A model generated the notes under the pieces. That model did no database searches and was not told the DNA's origin. It saw nothing but the letters and a program-made list of their open reading frames with translations. A stretch of DNA of 45,995 nt, taken from positions 1 through 45,995 of IMG/VR virus record IMGVR_UViG_3300018080_003996. The stretch is one strand, 5' to 3'. Shown piece after piece: positions 32,710 to 42,440 of this stretch. Within the stretch, counting starts at the first letter, position 1, and every line of letters starts with the position of its first letter. The DNA comes from a virus. The translations under genes and the position numbers were made by a program.

Positions 32710-33885
32710 ATGGCTATCAGAGACATCGAGGAATTGGTCGCTACGCTGGAGGCTGCCAGCGAAGCCTACTACAACGGCGACCCCATCATGAGCGACGCGG
32801 AATTCGACGCGCTCGAAGATGAGCTTCGTAGTCTCGCGCCGAAGCACAAGTACTTCAAGCGCGTCGGAGCGAAGGCTTCCAAGACAAAGTGGGCCAAGGT
32901 CAAGCACGACGCTCCGATGGGCTCGCTGCTCAAGGTCAACACGGAGAAGGAGCTACACGCCTGGTACGACGCCTGCATCGGAGACCTGAAAGCCTACGCG
33001 AAGGGCTTGAAGGGTCAGGCGCGAAAGGACTTCTTGGCTCGGGTCGAGGAAGCCCAACTAGTCGTGAGTGAGAAGCTGGATGGCGCATCGATCTCTCTCG
33101 TCTACAAGGACGGCAAGCTCATCCATGCATTGCTGCGAGGCGAGGGTGATGAGGGCGAGGACATTCTGTCCAATGTGATCAAGATGCTAGGTCTCCAGAA
33201 GGTTCAAAAGGGCTTCACGGGCTGGCAGCGTGGCGAGATCATCTTGGGCAAGAAGCTGCACACCAAGCATCTGGGCGAGTACAAGAGTCGTCGCAACGCT
33301 GCTGTTGGCATCTCGCGCCGAGAGTCGGATGCGTCAGCCTGCAAGTATCTGACGGTCAGCCACTACCAGGCGATTCGCAAGGGCGGCAAGGCGATCAAAG
33401 ACAAGATCACCGAGTTTCTCATGCTGAAGAAGCGCATGTGTGCCACGCCGTTCTTCAAGCTAGTAGACGGTCCCGATGGTGTCGTGGAGATCTACGAGGA
33501 GTACGTCGAGGGCGCTCGCGCAGCGCTCGACTACGACATCGATGGGCTCGTTGTGGAATTCAATGACCCGGAGCTAATGGAGGTTCTGGGTGATTCGAGC
33601 GGTCGGCCCAAGGGAGCGAGGGCGTTCAAGTTTCCGCATGTAAAGAAAATCACGCGGTTGAGAGATATTCGCTGGCAGGTTGGCTTGTCGGGTCGTGTGA
33701 CGCCCGTGGCCGAGTTTGATCCGGTCGATCTAGCGGGAGCGACACTAGCCCGAGCCAGTCTTGCTACGGCTAGGCACGTTGCCAAGCTGAGACTTTTCCC
33801 AGGTTGTCGTGTTCTTGTGTCACGCAGGAACGAAGTTATCCCGCGAATTGAAAAGAACGTGGACGAAGGTATCGATAATGAGTGA
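32710..33885 (+). CDS. ligA-N: NAD+-dependent DNA ligase, N-terminal part (adenylation and OB domains)
   Basis: The 391-residue protein holds the first half of a bacterial-type LigA. Domain Ia has AYYNGDPIMSDAEFDAL. The adenylation motif is K122-L-D-G125, the lysine that carries AMP. Then come LRGEGDEGED, IDGLVVEF, AFKFPH and an OB-fold start (GLSGRVTPVAEFDPVDLAGA) ending SRRNEVIPRIEKN. It stops at TGA 33883-33885, exactly where LigA normally passes into its zinc finger. All residues needed for self-adenylation are visible. The missing zinc, HhH and BRCT parts are encoded at 34782 after a nuclease gene. Probably an active ligase reassembled from two chains. Confidence 0.93.
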   Translation: MAIRDIEELVATLEAASEAYYNGDPIMSDAEFDALEDELRSLAPKHKYFKRVGAKASKTKWAKVKHDAPMGSLLKVNTEKELHAWYDACIGDLKAYAKGLKGQARKDFLARVEEAQLVVSEKLDGASISLVYKDGKLIHALLRGEGDEGEDILSNVIKMLGLQKVQKGFTGWQRGEIILGKKLHTKHLGEYKSRRNAAVGISRRESDASACKYLTVSHYQAIRKGGKAIKDKITEFLMLKKRMCATPFFKLVDGPDGVVEIYEEYVEGARAALDYDIDGLVVEFNDPELMEVLGDSSGRPKGARAFKFPHVKKITRLRDIRWQVGLSGRVTPVAEFDPVDLAGATLARASLATARHVAKLRLFPGCRVLVSRRNEVIPRIEKNVDEGIDNE

Positions 33886-34795
33886 GCGTAAGTGCCTACG
33901 ATGCGGGTGCGCCATCGCCCATCTTCATTTCAATGCTAAGCGCTGTCCTCCGTGCGCGCGCGAGGTAGCTGAAGCAAAGGAACGCCAGCGTAAGAAAATT
34001 GTCTTGGCACCAGATGCCGTTACCTGTCCTGTGTGCAAGAGGCGAATGAATTGCATAACGGCAGGACATTTCCGCAAGCATGGCTATCCGACAGCACAAG
34101 TATTCAAAAGGACCTTTTCTCTAGACACTTTGAAAGCTCCTTCGCTCTGTCAAGATCACTCTCAGTACATGCGGAAAAATTCGCCCACAAAAGGTAAGAC
34201 TCGTACTCTTTCGGAAAGACGGCGGATGCGTCAAAACCGCCGGGGGAAAGGGGTAGGTGTCTGCGGCAAGTATGAGCGAACGCCAGAAATCCGAGCCCGT
34301 ATTTCAGCAGGAGTAACTAAGTATCTCTTATCAAGAGAGGGAGATTTTGCACGAGGGTGGTTTGTCTATTCGGAGAAACTGGACGATGCGGTCTACGTTC
34401 GCTCTTCTTGGGAAGAGCGTGTTGTGGCGGTGTTTGATCTTCATCCTTGTGTTGAGTGGTTTGAAACTGAGCCTTTCTCGATTCCATACTTCTTCGCGGG
34501 AGTTACAAGACGCTACGTGCCTGATTTTCTCCTTTGGCTGGAGGGAGGGATAAAGGAAGTGTGGGAAGTAAAGCCTGAGGAGTTTTTGAAGTTGGCCAAG
34601 AACCAGGCCAAGATTGCGGCTCTGAATGATTACACTCGTCAGAGGGGGTACAACGCAAGAGTTGTGAGGCTTGTGGATATAGAGGGGATGGAGATGCAGG
34701 TGGGTCTACGACCGTGGAGAGGTTGTGGCCAGCCTTGGGTGCGGCTTGACGATCCGAGTTATCGCCCAGGAGGAGAAGCAAATGCCAAACCATAG
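33878..34795 (+). CDS. PD-(D/E)xK-type homing endonuclease splitting the ligase gene, 305 aa
   Basis: ATG 33878 overlaps the end of the first ligase part; the stop lies 14 bases inside the second. The protein has an N-terminal cysteine pair module (C6, C9, C11, then CPPC) and a MucR/Ros-like finger (CPVC then HFRKH). A basic region with NUMOD3-like spacing (NSPTKGKTRT and RTPEIRARISAG) follows. The C-terminal nuclease core has SSWEERVV (E179/E180), YVPDF (D216) and WEVKP (E230, K232), the E-PD-ExK pattern seen in TnsA/Vsr-like nucleases. It should cut intact ligase genes at the same place. The DNA is more AT-rich than the flanking ligase parts. Confidence 0.85.
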   Translation: MSERKCLRCGCAIAHLHFNAKRCPPCAREVAEAKERQRKKIVLAPDAVTCPVCKRRMNCITAGHFRKHGYPTAQVFKRTFSLDTLKAPSLCQDHSQYMRKNSPTKGKTRTLSERRRMRQNRRGKGVGVCGKYERTPEIRARISAGVTKYLLSREGDFARGWFVYSEKLDDAVYVRSSWEERVVAVFDLHPCVEWFETEPFSIPYFFAGVTRRYVPDFLLWLEGGIKEVWEVKPEEFLKLAKNQAKIAALNDYTRQRGYNARVVRLVDIEGMEMQVGLRPWRGCGQPWVRLDDPSYRPGGEANAKP

Positions 34796-35816
34796 CTATT
34801 TTAAGCCTCCGAAGCGCTGCCCCGTATGTCGGACGACACTGGAGAGAGACGGCGCGTACCTCAAGTGCCCGAACGATCTCACGTGTCCGGCCCAGGTAGA
34901 GGGGAACATCAAGCGGTGGGTCACGAAGCTGGGAATCAAGGATCTGGGTGACTCGCTGATCAAGGCTTTGGTCGAGCACGGCAACATGAGGGAGCCTGCC
35001 GATCTGTACCATCTGCGGCCGAAGGTACTGGCTAACTTCCGCACGAGCGGCAAGAAGGTTGGCTTCTCGTCAGCGAACCGGATCGTGGACAACATCCAGG
35101 CAACGCGGGAGCTACCGCTGGCGCGGTTCGTGGGTTCGCTCGGAATCGACATGTGCTCGCGGTCTGTCTGTGAGACCATCTGCGAAGCGGGTTTCGACAC
35201 GCTGGGCAAGATGGTGGACGCGACCGTGGCAGATCTCATGACGGTCCCCAAGATGGGCAAGAGCAAGGCTGAGGCTTTTGTGGAGGGTCTTCAGGCCCGC
35301 AAGACATTCATCAACAACCTCCTCGACGCTGGTGTGCGCATCAAGAAGCCGATCGTGGGCAAGATGACCGGCAAGAGCTTCTGTTTCACGCAGGTTCGCG
35401 ACAAGGATCTGGAGCGCAAGATCGAGGCTCAGGGCGGCATCGTGAAGGGCAACTTCAGCCGAAGCCTGTCCTACGTCGTGACGAGCAAGGCAGGGCTCAC
35501 GAAGTCTGGAAGCAAGCTGGACAAGGCTCGGCAGCACGATATTCCCATCATCGATGTGGATGAGCTTGAGGACATGCTAGGATCTACGCGGAGGTTTGGC
35601 GGCTTGCCGCTGCTTCCTGATTCTGTACCGTGGGGCACAATCTACGGTCTGCCCTACGATTTGCCTGACGGTCGGCGGGTGTGGCTGTGCCGGGGCAAGT
35701 ACAATCGTGTACGCTTCTACACAGACGACGGAGAACAGGTGGGCCCTGAGCAATCCAACGTGGTTCCTGCTGTGGCTTTTGCTATAGCGCAGGGATGGCG
35801 ACAAGCTCATGGATGA
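34782..35816 (+). CDS. ligA-C: NAD+-dependent DNA ligase, C-terminal part (zinc, HhH, BRCT domains)
   Basis: ATG 34782 has a strong AGGAGGAG upstream. The 344-residue chain starts with the LigA zinc finger (C13, C16, C29, C35) and continues with helix-hairpin-helix repeats (for example VPKMGKSKAEAFVEGL). It has a BRCT domain at about 193-266 (MTGKSFCFTQVRDKDLERKI to IIDVDELEDML). About 77 further residues, rich in Trp, Arg and Gly, have no match in ordinary LigA. These domains grip nicked DNA but cannot adenylate by themselves. The independent start and ribosome site show that the two halves are now separate genes. Confidence 0.92.
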   Translation: MPNHSYFKPPKRCPVCRTTLERDGAYLKCPNDLTCPAQVEGNIKRWVTKLGIKDLGDSLIKALVEHGNMREPADLYHLRPKVLANFRTSGKKVGFSSANRIVDNIQATRELPLARFVGSLGIDMCSRSVCETICEAGFDTLGKMVDATVADLMTVPKMGKSKAEAFVEGLQARKTFINNLLDAGVRIKKPIVGKMTGKSFCFTQVRDKDLERKIEAQGGIVKGNFSRSLSYVVTSKAGLTKSGSKLDKARQHDIPIIDVDELEDMLGSTRRFGGLPLLPDSVPWGTIYGLPYDLPDGRRVWLCRGKYNRVRFYTDDGEQVGPEQSNVVPAVAFAIAQGWRQAHG

Positions 35817-36180
35817 TATATTCCCACAGGAGCGTTACGATCGAGCACGGCAATTGGCTGAGGAGTTGTACGGATCTCCTCTTGCCGTGAGTCGTCATCG
35901 AGTCGTTTTTCGCGACGGCGATGAAGTCGTCAAGGTGCCGACGCGAGAAAGCGGCGTTGCTGCTTGCGACTGTGAGTTGACGCAGCAAGGTGAGCTTTTG
36001 GCGAAGACGCGACCTGATCGCGAGTTGTCAAAGGAAACTGGACTTCCCATCGTGAGGATGGAACATGTGGAACACGTGGGTTGGTCGGATGAGCTCGACT
36101 GGACCTGGAGCATCGACTGTGGGCAGGTGGGTCGGACCAAAGACGGCCGGTTAGTTGCCTATGATTGGGAACATTTCTAA
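35809..36180 (+). CDS. Small protein, possibly kinase-fold-like, 123 aa
   Basis: ATG 35809 overlaps the end of the ligase gene by eight bases. A strand pair (HRVVFRDGDEVVKVPTRESG) resembles the glycine-loop and VAIK-type lysine region of kinase folds found in small phage proteins. IVRMEHVEHVGW and a final DGRLVAYDWEHF could be later strands. No HRD or DFG motif is present, so catalysis is doubtful. Function unproven. Confidence 0.5.
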   Translation: MDDIFPQERYDRARQLAEELYGSPLAVSRHRVVFRDGDEVVKVPTRESGVAACDCELTQQGELLAKTRPDRELSKETGLPIVRMEHVEHVGWSDELDWTWSIDCGQVGRTKDGRLVAYDWEHF

Positions 36181-36190
36181 AGGCGGGAAG

Positions 36191-36445
36191 ATGCGTGAGG
36201 TTCTGAAGCAACGGCTGGCGGCTCTTTTGTGTGGTGCTTACGAGGCAGGGAGAGTTTCTGCGGAAGTTGGTCTGTCGGAGCAAGAGGCGATGGGCGCGGA
36301 GCGCGATGCGGCGTGGCTCGATGCTTTTGCTCAAGAGCATAGGGAGATCTACGAAGATCCGAACGAGGAGACAGAGCACGATTGGCCTGTTTGGGAGAAA
36401 CAGGCAGAGCATGTTCTGCGGCTGCTGACGAACAACCCAGGCTGA
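36191..36445 (+). CDS. Unknown acidic helical protein, 84 aa
   Basis: ATG 36191 follows AAAGGCGGGAAG. The protein is helical, with Ala/Glu-rich segments and an acidic region (REIYEDPNEETEHDW). Its stop is 19 bases before the CHC2 gene and overlaps a candidate promoter. No family recognised. Confidence 0.55.
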   Translation: MREVLKQRLAALLCGAYEAGRVSAEVGLSEQEAMGAERDAAWLDAFAQEHREIYEDPNEETEHDWPVWEKQAEHVLRLLTNNPG

Positions 36446-36458
36446 AGTTGGCGTAGTA
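36430..36458 (+). promoter_or_regulatory. Weak promoter candidate before the CHC2 gene
   Basis: The second box GGCGTAGTA matches the shared motif; the first box (GAACAA) does not. ATG 36465 follows after six bases, so a leaderless message would result. Confidence 0.35.
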
Positions 36459-36464
36459 TAGAGT

Positions 36465-37055
36465 ATGCCCACTCGGGGCCAGAGACGGGCTGCTCGGCTG
36501 CGCGAGCGAGCCGACATCGGCGTTCTTTTAGCCGAGTACGGCTACGGCATCTTGCCTGACGATACGCGCGAGCAGCAGTATCGCTGCGATCTTCACGGGA
36601 TAGACAACAAGCCTTCGGCCCGTTACTACCCACGAACCAACAGCACCTATTGCTTCGCATGCGGGAAAGCCAGAGATCCGATCTCCTTGGTCATGGACAA
36701 GGAAGGACTCAGCTTTCGTGAGGCATGTGACAAGCTGGAGCAGAGGTTCAATCTTCCGCCGCTACCCTGGGAGGAAGAGGACACGGAAGAAGAGGCACCG
36801 AGTGTCGTTGGCGAGATCGATGAAATCGTCGCATCTGGCGTTTCCTTCGAGCGAGAGGCAAAACGGATGGATCGGTTTCTCGACAACATCGTTCACGATC
36901 GGTCTTTCGATATGCAGTTGACCCTAGGATTCGTGGAAGTCTACGATCGCATCATGTACGGGGTTCGCAAGCAAGAGTGGTCTGAGATGGAAGGGAAGGC
37001 TTCGCTTGCTCGCCTGCATCGCCGTCTTTTGGAGAAGCTCAGGGAAGTAACGTGA
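36465..37055 (+). CDS. CHC2 zinc-finger protein, primase-like, 196 aa
   Basis: Residues 40-92 form a DnaG-type CHC2 zinc finger: C41-x2-H44 and C63-x2-C66, with YRCDLHG, KPSARYYPRTNSTYCFACG and DPISLVMDKEG, then FREACDKLEQRF. This module reads the template in bacterial and phage primases. The remaining 100 residues are acidic, then helical. No Toprim or AEP catalytic core is present in this chain or elsewhere in the window, so the polymerising part must lie outside it or come from the host. The position, two genes before the polymerase, supports a replication role. Confidence 0.88.
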   Translation: MPTRGQRRAARLRERADIGVLLAEYGYGILPDDTREQQYRCDLHGIDNKPSARYYPRTNSTYCFACGKARDPISLVMDKEGLSFREACDKLEQRFNLPPLPWEEEDTEEEAPSVVGEIDEIVASGVSFEREAKRMDRFLDNIVHDRSFDMQLTLGFVEVYDRIMYGVRKQEWSEMEGKASLARLHRRLLEKLREVT

Positions 37056-37070
37056 TCGGTACAGTGAGAC

Positions 37071-37547
37071 GTGGCCGACCCTGCGGATGTGCCGCCGCGT
37101 CTTTCCAAAACGCGTCATGTGACTCTGGCCGATGCGATCTTCGGTGATCTTCGGCTCATGTTTCCTGTTCCCTTGGAAGATCCGTGGGGAGTCCTCGCGC
37201 CGTTGAAGGGCACGTCGTGGGAACCGCGCATACCTGTGGTGTCTGGGAACGTGTTGTCTCACGCGATGCACGGCCACACCAAGATGCTGCGAGAGAAGCT
37301 GGGTCGGCCTCCGCGCATAGCTGCGCAGCGCGTGCCAGAGGAAGAGGCGTGGTGCATTCTCGGCCAGAACGGTAGCTGTGCTATGGCCGGGGCTAATTGC
37401 CGTCCAGGCGGTAACGGGTCTCTGCCACAGTGCTACCTCCCACCCGAGTTGACGCCCGATCAAGCCTATGTGGCGTCTGCGGTCGCTCTTGCCTGGGATG
37501 AGGGTAGATACGTCATTGTGGTCGAGGGTGAGGGATTCGTTTTGTAG
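37071..37547 (+). CDS. Unknown protein, 158 aa
   Basis: GTG 37071, 15 bases after the previous stop. It is Pro-rich and mixed alpha/beta, with a Cys-containing segment (CAMAGANCRPG then QCY) that could form a small metal site, and a C-terminal strand (GRYVIVVEGEG). It lies between the CHC2 gene and the polymerase gene. No family recognised; the ribosome site is weak. Confidence 0.55.
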   Translation: MADPADVPPRLSKTRHVTLADAIFGDLRLMFPVPLEDPWGVLAPLKGTSWEPRIPVVSGNVLSHAMHGHTKMLREKLGRPPRIAAQRVPEEEAWCILGQNGSCAMAGANCRPGGNGSLPQCYLPPELTPDQAYVASAVALAWDEGRYVIVVEGEGFVL

Positions 37548-37568
37548 CGAGAGGGGGTAAAGGAGATC

Positions 37569-40500
37569 GTGGCTCAGTCGTTTCTCAAGCTAGCCCGAGA
37601 GAAGGCACGGCCAACCGTCGAGCGTCGTGAGTGGATGGACGACGCGGTGATGGAATTGGTCACTGCCGAGATGCTTCCTGGTGTGATCGACAAGTGTATC
37701 GAGGCTGGCCTGTATGCTGCCGACCTGGAGACGACGGGGCTCGACGTTCGGGTTTTCGAGGGACGTACCAGGGACCAGATCGTTGGCGCGTGTCTGAGCC
37801 ACGATGGCGTTCACGGCTACTATGCGCCGGTACGCCACAAGGGCGCAGGAGCCAAGCACAACATCCCCGTCAGCTTGTTTGAATCCGAGCTACGGCGGTT
37901 GTTCGCGTCGAAGGCGAAGCCGATCTTCCACAAGGGGAAATTCGATCACGAGTTGCTCCAATTCAGTGGCGGAGAGGCCCTCGCTGAATTCGATGATCCG
38001 AATGGCTGGGAAGACTCGCTGATTCTGGCTTACCTGTACAACAACAAGCTGGAGCGGATTGGCCTCAAGTACCTGGCGGACCAATTCTTCAACCCACATG
38101 TCGAGGAGGATCGCAAGCGACGCAAGAACGGCGAGAAGGTCCCGTCGTACATGATCGAGCTATGGGAGTTGTTCCCAGACGGCAAGGAAGGAGAGCACTA
38201 CGATTTCTCCGAGCTAGACCCCGGATGGGAGCCCGTTGTCTGGTACGGCAGTGGTGATGCGCTTTTCACGTATCGGCTGTTCAAGCTGTTTCATCCCAAA
38301 GTGGTCAAGCCCGAAGAAGGCGTCAGCCAGCGCACCATCTACAACATCGAGAAGATGTGCTGCACGGCGACGCGGTGGATGGAGCGATGTCGAGTCCACA
38401 CCAATCAGGACCGGGTTGCTGAGCTTATCCGGCTTGGGCAGAAGGAGTTGTTCGATTCGATCAAGGCCATCTACGACTTCTGCGAGGAAGCCTGCGGGCG
38501 AGACATCGCTCCGGCGTGGTGGCATGTCTTGGCGAAGGGAGTGCCCTTCGAGGGGGACAAGGAGGATCTTCCTCCGTTGTTCAACTCCGAGGATGCGAAG
38601 CAGGACTACAGGATTCAGATCGAGGAAGCCAAGAAGGTCGTAGAGCACAATCGCAAGCGTCCCACATGGGACCGGTCCGAAACATTGGCCGAGGTCGAGG
38701 AGAGACAGAACAAGAAGGTCACGAAGAGCCTGTCGGATGGAAAGACATATGAGTTTCCTTACCAGTGTGACGTGATGAGCGCGCGGCGGCTTGGGCCGTT
38801 GTTTGAGGAGATGGAGATTCCTGGCCTGAAGCGCACGGAGGAGTCCAAGCAGGTCATGACTTCGGCGGCCGAGTTGGATCGTTTGACCGACCTGCACGGG
38901 GAGACTTTCCCGTTCATGGCACGGATCAAGCGCTTTCGTGAGGTCCAAACAGCCTTGTCGCGTTTCCTGTTGCCGATGCGGGATAACGTATGTCCCGAGG
39001 ACGGGACGCTCAAGATCGACTTTGAGGGATGGCGCACGGACACGGGTCGGTTCTCTACACCATCGGACAAGAACCCGAAGCGCAACGGCGGCACGAGCTA
39101 TATGATGCACGCGACGCCAGCGACGTATGATCCGAAGCGTCCTGAGTGCCTCCGTCGTTTACGTGAATGCATTACGGCTCGACCTGGCCGCATCTTGTGC
39201 TCAATCGACTACTCTGGCGAAGAGATCAGGATCATCACGAACCTCAGTCGTGAGCCCAAGTGGATCATCGAGCATTTCCGTTGCAGCGAATGTGGCAGGA
39301 CGTTCGATCAAGGCGATGGGAAGAACACACCGGAGGCTCCTCCACACTTCTGTCCGCGCTGCGGTTCGGACAAGATTGGAGACATCCACACGCTGTCCAC
39401 GATCGCGTTTTACGGAGAGGATTCGCAGAAGGACAAAAAGCAATTCAAGCAACTGAGGAAGCAGGCCAAAGCATGCAATTTTGCTTTATGTTACGGCGGT
39501 GCTGGGAGTGCCGTACAGCGCTCGACGGGTGTTGACGAGAACGAAGGTTGGCGCATCTATCGACAATTCACGGCGACGTATACCCAGCTTCAGAGTTGGA
39601 TCAAGGGGCAGCACGAATTCGTCAAGCAGAATGGATACGTGCTCACGGCATTTGGGCGGCGTTGTCCACTTCCCGACATCCACATGCCGAAGAGGGATCC
39701 GAGGACGGGACGCGATAACGGATTCTTCATCTCCAAGGCAAAACGGAACGCAGTGAATGCGCCGATCCAGGGGTGTTTGAATTCGGATACGCGGATTCCT
39801 ACGTCTCTTGGTCTTAGGCGCATCGCAGACCTACAAGATCAGACTTTTCAGGTGTGGACAGGTACGGCTTGGCAAGACGCTAGAGCTTTCGCTTCGGGGA
39901 AAAAGCGACTTTGCATGACTGTGTTTGACTCTGGGCGTGTCTTGAAAACAAGCCCGGATCATCGATTTCGTGTCTGGACTGAAGAAGGGTTTGAGTGGGT
40001 GAGGCAGGAGGATTTGACGCCAGAGTGTTGGGTCGCCTGCAATGCGGAAGCTATCGAGTTGCCAGAACCAACCTACGAGTCACACAATTGGAAAGGATTT
40101 GGCATCCAGGGAAACAGCCCAGTGTTGTGGGAATTTCTGGGGATGGTTTATGGGGATGGTTCTCTTTACCACGATGGGTTGAAGGTCTATGTGGGCGAAG
40201 CTAACGAGAGTATCGCGACTGATTTTTTGGCGGAGGAGTATGCACGAGCGTGGGTGAACAAGCTCAACGATGCCCTTGGTGTGGGAGCGACGTGTCGGAA
40301 AAAGAAACGCCCTGAGAATGAGAAGCATAAACGGCCCACGTGGGAGATCTGCATCTACAACACGGCTTTTCGTAGGTTTTGTTGTGAGGTCTTGGGGGTA
40401 GAAGATCAGAACACGTGGACGAAGCGTTTTCCCTCAGCGGTTTGGAGCGAGTCAATCAGCAACAGAGCAGCTTTCCTGCGTGGATACTTCAGCGCGGACG

Positions 40501-41767
40501 GGGGCATGAGTCCATCAGGGGACGCAGCGTCGGTGAGGAGTGTATATCTAGCGCTTCTGCAAGATGCCCAAGCGTTGCTGCACTCTATCGGAATTCGGGC
40601 GTCCTATCGGTCGAGATGTCTGCGTGTGTTTCAAGCCGGCCAAACGTTCGATTTTGGAAAACCCCACCAGCTCACGAAAGCGCAGGCGATCGAGAACAGA
40701 GAGATCCCATGGATGGGGCAGTGGTATCGTCTGCCCACGGATCTCGTTTGCCAGATAGGCGCCTGCGTGCGGCAATCGTCTGTGTATAAGGCGCTCCCAC
40801 GTGAGCAAAAATCGGCTGTGTTGAGGCTATGTGTTGGGTCTGGTAGCAAGCCTCAGTGCCTCAGGTATCTCAAAAGGTTGCCCCCTGACGAGGTCCCTGT
40901 TTCCATTTGGGAAGCGTTAAAGTACGACTATGAGACTCCGGTCGTGACGGAAGACTCCACCACGATGGTGGATATGTACGACATTGAGGTGTTTGACGAT
41001 GAGCACGCTTTTGTAGCGGATGGGGTCGTAGTCCATAACAGCGGGGCTGACATCCTGAAGCTGGCGATGTCTCTGATCTACAAGGAGTGCAAGAAACGCG
41101 ACTGGCTGGAGAAGGTCTACATGGTCGCGTGCATGCATGACGAGATCGTTTTCGAGATCGTGACGGACATCGTGGAGGAAGCGCTCAACGTCATCATGCC
41201 GTTGATGATTCGCAACTCGGCAATCCTCAAGTTGAAGTGGCCGATTCCGTTGATGCTCGACTGCGAGATGGGGTACGACTGGATGGTTCCCTGGAACCTT
41301 GTGGAGTACACTTCAGGTAAAGCGGAATGGCCGGAGGAGATCAAGTCGTTCTTTCCCAAGGCCGTTGCCGGATCGGCAGCGGTTACGCCAGATGCCGGAG
41401 ATCCAGATCCGATCGCTCCGGTTCAACTCACCAACCGTGCTGAATCTGCAAATGTTCGTCTGGGTGTCGTGGAGCCGCCTCCAGATTCAGTCCCAGATTC
41501 GGCCCCGCCAGACCCGGCCCCGCCAGATTCGGTCCCGGTCAGTGTTCCTGATTTCAAGGCAGGCGATGTCTACGTCCACAGACTACGAAAGCCATTGCGG
41601 CAGGGTACAGTAGAGAGTCTGGCAGAGGTTCTCTACAAGTGCCGAAACAGAGGTTCTCATCCCATCGAGATTCGTTCGTCAGATGGGGAACACGTGCTTT
41701 GGAAGAGTACGGACTTCACGATCAATCCCGTGCAGTTTGCCGTACTCGCCGACTATAAGGGTATCTG

Positions 41768-41768
<1 letters not shown>
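37569..41768 (+). CDS. polA-like: Family A DNA polymerase with 3'-5' exonuclease, interrupted by an intein
   Basis: GTG 37569 follows AAAGGAGATC. The precursor has 1399 residues; the spliced enzyme would have 977. The N-terminus is the DnaQ-like exonuclease: D52 and E54 in [17 protein letters not shown] as Exo II and [11 protein letters not shown] as Exo III. Polymerase motif A is D547-YSGEEIR. A zinc ribbon (CSEC...CPRC) is inserted before the [10 protein letters not shown] strand. Motif B is in [18 protein letters not shown] and motif C is H1190-D-E1192. The intein sits between motifs B and C, after NAPIQG. After the polymerase domain come a Pro-rich linker and a separate C-terminal domain of about 70 residues, not typical of PolA. 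This is the phage replicase. Confidence 0.95.
39774..41039 (+). mobile_element. Intein with LAGLIDADG homing endonuclease, 422 aa
   Basis: It begins with Cys736 ([13 protein letters not shown], block A) and ends VVVHN1157, followed by Ser1158, so the splice residues C1, His-Asn and Ser+1 are all present. TSPDHRF fits block B. Two dodecapeptide motifs lie inside: LGMVYGDGS (D863) and [10 protein letters not shown] (D977), both with the acidic residue needed for cutting. The host site is the conserved PIQG/SGADI segment of the family A polymerase, so the unspliced protein would be inactive. The DNA is more AT-rich than the surrounding polymerase sequence. Confidence 0.95.
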
Positions 41769-42418
<650 letters not shown>

Positions 42419-42440
42419 TCCGATAGTGCTCCTTTAGAGG

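Noticed and set aside
33878-34795. Group I or II intron in the ligase gene
   Set aside because: The nuclease gene fills the whole gap and overlaps both ligase parts, leaving no room for intron RNA. The second part also has its own ribosome site.
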